From: Conidiobolus incongruus B7586
Taxonomy: Eukaryota > Entomophthoromycota > Entomophthoromycetes > Entomophthorales > Conidiobolaceae
NCBI GenBank assembly: GCA_000697335.1
Contig: JNEM01012332.1
Coordinates: forward strand, 1 to 22,968
DNA: 22,968 bases
Direction of reading: 5' to 3'
Shown here in pieces: positions 18,134 to 22,968 of this stretch. A program made the position numbers and the translations under genes. Within the stretch, counting starts at the first letter, position 1, and each line of letters begins with the position of its first letter. Below the pieces are notes generated by a model. It searched no databases and was not told the origin of the DNA. It saw only the letters and a list, made by a program, of their open reading frames with translations.

Positions 18134-19469
18134 AATGTTATAACCGTTTTCGAATATTTTTCAACATTTGTAATGATTCTATCTTTAATAGATTTTATAT
18201 AATAGTATATTGTTCTATTTTAAGAGTTCAACGTAATGTGTATTTGATTTGTATAATAATATAAAAAAAATTCAAAATAAATAGTAATTAATTTAAATTT
18301 TAGAAAGTATAATATTATGTCAATATATTAAATCATATTCAAAATTTTAAAATTGTATTGTGTATAATCAAATTTACCATATATATATATATATATATAT
18401 ATTTATAGTGAAAAAGAAATTTAAAAATTTGGTTTAATTTAATATTCAGTATTCAAAGGTTTTTTAGATTGAATTTATATAACCAAAATAAATATTGAAA
18501 AATCATTGTTTAGCACATAATTGTTAGTCATTATTAAAATCCACTTCCATTAATATCAAAATTTAAATGTTAAAATTCTTGTCAACAATAATATTGTCAA
18601 TAAACAACTAATTACATTTTTATAAACATAATTCTAATCTTTATTTACAAAAAGTATATATAAATAAAGAACCTATTAAATAGAAAAAAGTAGTATTTCA
18701 TATTAATTGATTTTTGATTATTAAACCTTTATATTGATTTCAATTTTATTTTTTTGCGTATTTTAAATAAAAGAAAATATTAATATTAATATTATAAAAA
18801 GACATCTTAATTTCATTACATTGAGTTTGAATGTAAATTTTATTGGAATTAACGATTAAACCAAATATTTTCATTTAAATAAATTAATATAAATAATAAA
18901 CTGAAAATTCTGTTAAAAAGGAATGTCACATATTATTTAAATTTAAAAATATTCAGATTAGATAGAGCGGTTTATATTAATATGATTAAATTTTGAAGAA
19001 TAAGAATAAAGTTTATTAAGATAATTATATTCTAAATACCAATTTTAATACATATTCAATTAAATATTATATTCTAAATAGCTTTAAAATTATAATACGA
19101 TTTAGAATTTCAATAGTGTTAGTAAATTTGGCTAATTCTAAAACATCATAGAAATCGATTTATTATATTAAATTTTATCTATCGACTTTTTCATTTATAA
19201 ATGGTTAATAAAATAATTAAATGTTTTATTGAAACTTAAATTATTTAAAATTCAACACGTGGTTTCAAGAAAATCAGAAAATAATTACAAATATTCGATC
19301 ACTTCCTTAATAAATATATCTGATCTAGATTGACAAATTGGTTTATAGCGTTGTACTTTGTAATCAGATTGGAATGTATTTTGTTTTATTGTTATATACA
19401 GTTAATTTGATTTATTCGAAGTAGAATATTATCAAAACATGATTAATACCCTTTTAAATCATTTTTATC
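18134..19469. other. AT-rich spacer, nothing recognised
   Basis: Very AT-rich DNA with a simple (AT)12 run at 18,379-18,402. I see no ORF, RNA gene or element in it. Confidence 0.6.
18379..18402. repeat. (AT)12 microsatellite
   Basis: Uninterrupted AT dinucleotide run of 24 bp in an intergenic spacer. Confidence 0.9.
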
Positions 19470-19679
19470 TCAATTTATACAAATTGTTTTAATATCTGTT
19501 GTCTCAAGTAACAACGACAGTCCGATTTCCATTACTGTTTTGACAATCGGAGTCTGCAAATAGGTCAGTACTTTTCCCACTATATGGGGAGCAGCAGCTA
19601 CGAGCTGGGTGGCCAGAAGAACCCCGGCTACTTCATCGAATGGAGTTACTCTAGGATCTACTAGAGCTAAGTCAGGCAT
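19470..19679 (-). CDS. Small hypothetical protein, 69 aa (uncertain)
   Basis: An intact frame, MPDLALVDPRVTPFDEVAG at the start, whose first ~58 codons are clearly GC-richer than the surrounding DNA. The middle (about residues 20-58) is hydrophobic and helix-prone but too broken by charges to be a clear membrane segment. The ATG has a purine-rich upstream context (CACAATG). The last ~10 codons drift into AT-rich sequence, so the true 3' end could be a splice junction or the frame may be a remnant of something longer. A hairpin-rich island (19,800-19,960) lies just upstream on the same strand. I do not recognise the family; a fragment of a mobile element is an equal alternative. Confidence 0.35.
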   Translation of the reverse strand: MPDLALVDPRVTPFDEVAGVLLATQLVAAAPHIVGKVLTYLQTPIVKTVMEIGLSLLLETTDIKTICIN

Positions 19680-19799
19680 TGTGTTCGGATCAGTTTAGCT
19701 AAAATAAATACATTTCAAATTAAATGAATCGAACCACCGTTAGTTGCCTAATTTGATAGTAACTAATTTGTCATTTTTTATTAGTGAACTTATGTAAGC

Positions 19800-19960
19800 T
19801 TTTATAGTCCTCAGCAGATTCATTCCCAACGAGGTTAGATGAATCTCGTGCTAGTGGATGTTCTGGGTTAAGTAGAGAAACTCGCTCGACAGTATAGCCA
19901 CCTATTCGAGGGACACGTGAAAGCTTAATGTCCGTCCATCACTCGGTTGGTGACAATATT
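19800..19960. other. Hairpin-rich GC island, possible structured RNA
   Basis: A sharply GC-richer patch with nested inverted repeats. AGATTCAT/ATGAATCT is a perfect 8-bp stem (19,816-19,823 with 19,839-19,846, 15-nt loop). TAGTGG pairs with CCAcCTA (19,852-19,857 with 19,898-19,904). CGAG/CTCG (19,907-19,910 with 19,942-19,945) encloses the hairpin GGACA/TGTCC (19,911-19,915 with 19,929-19,933). TCAC/GTGA (19,939-19,953) overlaps the CGAG/CTCG pairing and would compete with it. No long open frame crosses it on either strand. The strand is undetermined. It lies about 120 bp upstream of the small minus-strand ORF, so it could also be a structured leader. No known RNA family is recognised. Confidence 0.3.
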
Positions 19961-20254
19961 CAATAAATTTATGTAATTAATTAGGCTAATATTAATTGAT
20001 GAATAGGTCTCTTATTAATTAAAATGAATAATACTAAGGTTACAAATTAATCCATTATTTTACAAATAAATATGCAAATAATTTCAATCCCAAAATGGGC
20101 TATTTTTAAAAAATTATACCTTTGTTTGATATATAGTTATTTCAAAATTTGGAATGTGTAACTATCAAATCTCAAAATTTATCAAAACTTAATTGATTAA
20201 TGGAACCCTTGAAACAATGAAATGATTATATGTTGGGATTCATCAATAAGTTAA

Positions 20255-20660
20255 TTCTTAAGAAATATACGAAATAATATCTCTCATCGATCCCTAAACT
20301 CTGATCCAACAATAATTGCCTACCTGATCAAACAATTTTTCAAGACTAGTGGTTCAAAACCGCCTCAAAACATCTATAGAAGGTTGGTAATCACCCAAAT
20401 CACTCATTATTCCAACTATATCAATAAATATTTTAACAGCTTATAATATTAAAAAAGATAGGAAGTACATAAGTAAACAGATTGGTAGTCAGAATAAGTA
20501 GATAGCTTTTGAGTATAATACTTAGTCTAATGAGATTAGAGAAGTATTAAAAGAGTATGATAAAAATATTAAAGAACTTCTCAAGTGGTTAGCAATTGCA
20601 AAGTTCTTTAATGGAGTTTTTATAACTGGTAAATCCATTAGTCTAGTTGCAAATAAATAA
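20255..20660 (+). pseudogene. Decayed coding-like patch, unidentified
   Basis: Two plus-strand stretches look formerly coding. The first, 20,255-20,443, has 63 open codons without an ATG and contains a balanced residue mix (for example SDPTIIAYLIKQFF). The second, 20,526-20,660, contains KEYDKNIKELLKWLAIAKFF. They lie in different frames. Their amino-acid content is unlike translated AT-rich spacer, which gives mainly N, K, I, Y. I do not recognise the family. The position next to the mariner relics suggests a dead mobile-element gene, and it is broken. Confidence 0.3.
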
Positions 20661-20869
20661 ATAACAAAATAGTATAATTGATTCATATAAAATATTCAAA
20701 TTTTTTGAATTAAATATCAAAATTATCCATTTTAAGGATTAAACTTGATCAATTCCTCCAAGCTATTTGAAATTCATATAAAGTTAAATAATATTAGTAT
20801 AAAAATTAAATAAAGGCAAAAATTTAAAATTAAAATTAAATATATAAATTAATATAAAATATATAAAAT

Positions 20870-22170
20870 TAATACGATTCTTTATTATTAATAACTCTTT
20901 TCTATATTTTTGGTAAGCTTCTAATATCTAAAAAATAGTTCTTTTTATTAAAGACTGAAATTTGATATTTTATAAAGCAATTTAATTTGTTTACAAGAAT
21001 TTTTTTTCTTATAAGCTGATTTTTTAAATGTCTAAAATAATTATAATCACATAGGTTATAATCAGGTGAATAAACTAAATATGGTAACCCTTTCCAGTTT
21101 TTTTATATATAAAATCTTTTATAGCTTTAGCTTTATGTATTTTGTAATTATTATGCAAAATAATAGATATCTTTAATTTTTATTGAGAACACCATTTAGA
21201 AATTGTTTTATTAAAAAAGTTAATATATAATTTGCTATTAATTAATTTTCCTTGAGGTATTAAATAAGAAAACTATATACCATTACATTCTATTATAATA
21301 ATTAACATTTGCTTATATTTAAAATATTTATTTATTGGAATTTATAAATAGGATTGATTTAGCTTAACCTAACACCTTATTTTATTTTTAAGTAAAGGAT
21401 TATATAAAGGAATTTAAAATTTATTAATTACAAGTATATGCTGTAAAAACCTTTGTTTTTGGTTATACCTTAGTAAGTTTAGTTTAGCTATAGCTACTTT
21501 AGTTTTCTTTTAGGTTTTTGTTAAATTATAAGATATCTATTTTATATTTTTATTAATTAGTTTAAGTTTAAACATAAGTATATATAACATACTTATATGA
21601 TGAATATTAAATGCTTTGATAATTTTCTAGTTGAAATAAAATGGTGTTTCTTAATATATTTTTTTTACTCTATTAGTAAGTAAAAAAATAACAATAGAAA
21701 TTAGTCTTTTAGATTTTAGCAAATTTTAAATAATATCCCTTTTATCTTTAAAATCATAAATCTAGCAAAATATGGTAGTTTTAAGTAAAACACCATCTTT
21801 ATAAGTTGTTTACAAGTTTTAGATGATTTTAATAGGTTAATTGGTTAAGTTTTAAAGATACAAAAATAAACCCTTTTAATAGTTATTATATAATTTAAAT
21901 ATGATTAAATTTAAATATAAATTTTAAAATCAAAATATTTTTATAAAAAATAATTAAAATTGAATATATATATATATATAATTTGAAAATATTTATTTTT
22001 CTATTTATTTTATATATAAATAATCTTTTAAAATCTATAATATGTTAAAAAGATCAAAAATTAAAAAATTTGCCATTTCTTAATTTCCATACTAATATTA
22101 TTACAAAAATTAAATAATAGCATAATTTTGATATTAATTTATAAATAAAGTTATCAATATATCATATATA
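20870..22170 (-). mobile_element. Decayed Tc1/mariner transposon copy B
   Basis: The best-preserved copy. On the minus strand, 21,055-21,098 reads W-K-G-L-P-Y-L-V-Y-S-P-D-Y-N-L, matching the W-P-x-Y-S-P-D-L-N-P region of Tc1/mariner transposases. Upstream of it, 21,126-21,157 reads H-N-N-Y-K-I-H-K-A-K-A, matching the DNA/SPIHxAK block around the second catalytic Asp, which is Asn here (GAC to AAT-type change). The order and spacing fit a DDE/D transposase. The frame is interrupted throughout, with changes mostly toward A/T, as expected after repeat-induced or long neutral decay. Terminal inverted repeats could not be defined with confidence. Copy C follows immediately in the same orientation. 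Confidence 0.65.
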
Positions 22171-22184
22171 AAAGTTTATATACA

Positions 22185-22968
22185 ATATAAAATTAATATT
22201 TTCTTTAATTATTAATAACTTTTTGTTATACTTTTAGGTAAACTTCTAATGCCTAAAAAACTTTTCTTTATATTAAAGTTTGAAATTTGATATTTTAGTA
22301 ACCTATTAAATTTGCTTATATAAATTTTTTCTTGCAAACAGATCTATTAATTATTTAAAACAACTATTATGATATAGGTTATAATTTATTAAATATACTA
22401 GATATAATTTGTATTTTTATTTATTATATAAAAAATTTTTTATAACTTTAATTATTTGTTTTTGGTAATTATTATAGAAAATAATAACTATTGATAATTT
22501 TATAATAAAAAATAAATAATAAAAATGGTTTTATTTAAAAAGATTGAAAAGTATATTATAAGTTAATATATTTTTAGAGTTTGATTAAAAAAGCTATATA
22601 TTATTATAATTTATTATAATAATTACCATTTATTTATAAATTAAATATTTATTTACTAAAATTTATAATTATTATTTTAGCTTAATATTTTGTTGTTAAA
22701 TAAAAAATTATATAAGGATTATAAAATTTATTAATTAAAATTAATAAATATTAGACCTTTTACTTTTAATTATATTTGAATAAATTTTATTTAACTATAG
22801 TTATTTTAATTTTTCTCTTTGTTTTAAGTTAATTATAGGGTATTTATTTTATATTTTTATTAATTATATCAAGTTTAAGCTGATATATTTAATATATTTA
22901 TTAAGTTAATAATAATTTTTTTTAATAATTCTTTAATTAAAATAAAAAATATTTAATATATTGATTTA
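22185..22968 (-). mobile_element. Decayed Tc1/mariner transposon copy C (runs off the window)
   Basis: It repeats copy B from its transposase 3' end onward in the same orientation: 22,190-22,345 aligns with 20,870-21,020, 22,585-22,700 with 21,265-21,370, and 22,780-22,870 with 21,470-21,560. It is more eroded than copy B and its 5' part lies beyond the window. B and C are therefore head-to-tail neighbours. Confidence 0.6.

Noticed and set aside
19800-19960. U4-like string CAGTATAGCC and plus-strand retroelement-like peptide
   Set aside because: The match is too short, lacks U4 stems and the K-turn, and the peptide resemblance is weak and interrupted.
20870-22968. CRISPR or other short regularly spaced repeats in the AT-rich ends
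   Set aside because: The repeats are kilobase-long diverged transposon copies; no regular spacer pattern, and the window is eukaryotic.

Overview
The window looks like nuclear DNA of an AT-rich fungus, probably an early-diverging lineage. Intergenic DNA is very AT-rich, and genes stand out as higher-GC blocks. Introns are spliceosomal, very short (52-57 nt) and GT-AG. The genes include a fungal-type mitochondrial RNase II relative (DSS1/CYT-4 type) and an ornithine carbamoyltransferase with a mitochondrial presequence. Decayed Tc1/mariner and Ty3/gypsy copies lie around them. The lineage guess is inference; nothing here fixes a genus.

Layout. 1-1,010: decayed Tc1/mariner copy (minus). About 1,100-3,250: dead Ty3/gypsy pol (minus). 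3,297-3,884: Hikeshi/OPI10 gene, two exons (minus). 4,651-5,673: proline iminopeptidase (minus), divergent across 440 bp from the five-exon OTC gene at 6,114-7,432 (plus). 8,128-11,166: mitochondrial RNB-domain exoribonuclease (plus). 11,327-11,399: tRNA-Lys(UUU) (minus). 11,400-15,261: long AT-rich stretch without a recognisable gene, with hints of old retroelement sequence. 15,262-17,622: secreted GH3 beta-glucosidase (plus). 17,623-20,870: gene-poor, but with two unusually GC-rich, hairpin-rich islands (about 17,867-18,133 and 19,800-19,960), one 69-codon ORF and a decayed coding-like patch. 20,870-22,968: two head-to-tail Tc1/mariner relics, same family and orientation as the copy at the left edge.

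The genes are housekeeping and nutrition functions, not one pathway. Two carry mitochondrial presequences (OTC for arginine synthesis, the exoribonuclease for mtRNA turnover), and the peptidase has an optional basic N-terminal extension that may also target mitochondria. Regulatory signals stand out in the PIP/OTC divergent region: an exact TGAGTCA (Gcn4/CPC1-type) site before OTC and a CRE-like dyad before PIP. That dyad shares a 12-mer core, with one mismatch, with a dyad upstream of the Hikeshi gene. The best candidates for something undescribed are the two structured islands downstream of the beta-glucosidase. I could not assign either to a known RNA family.
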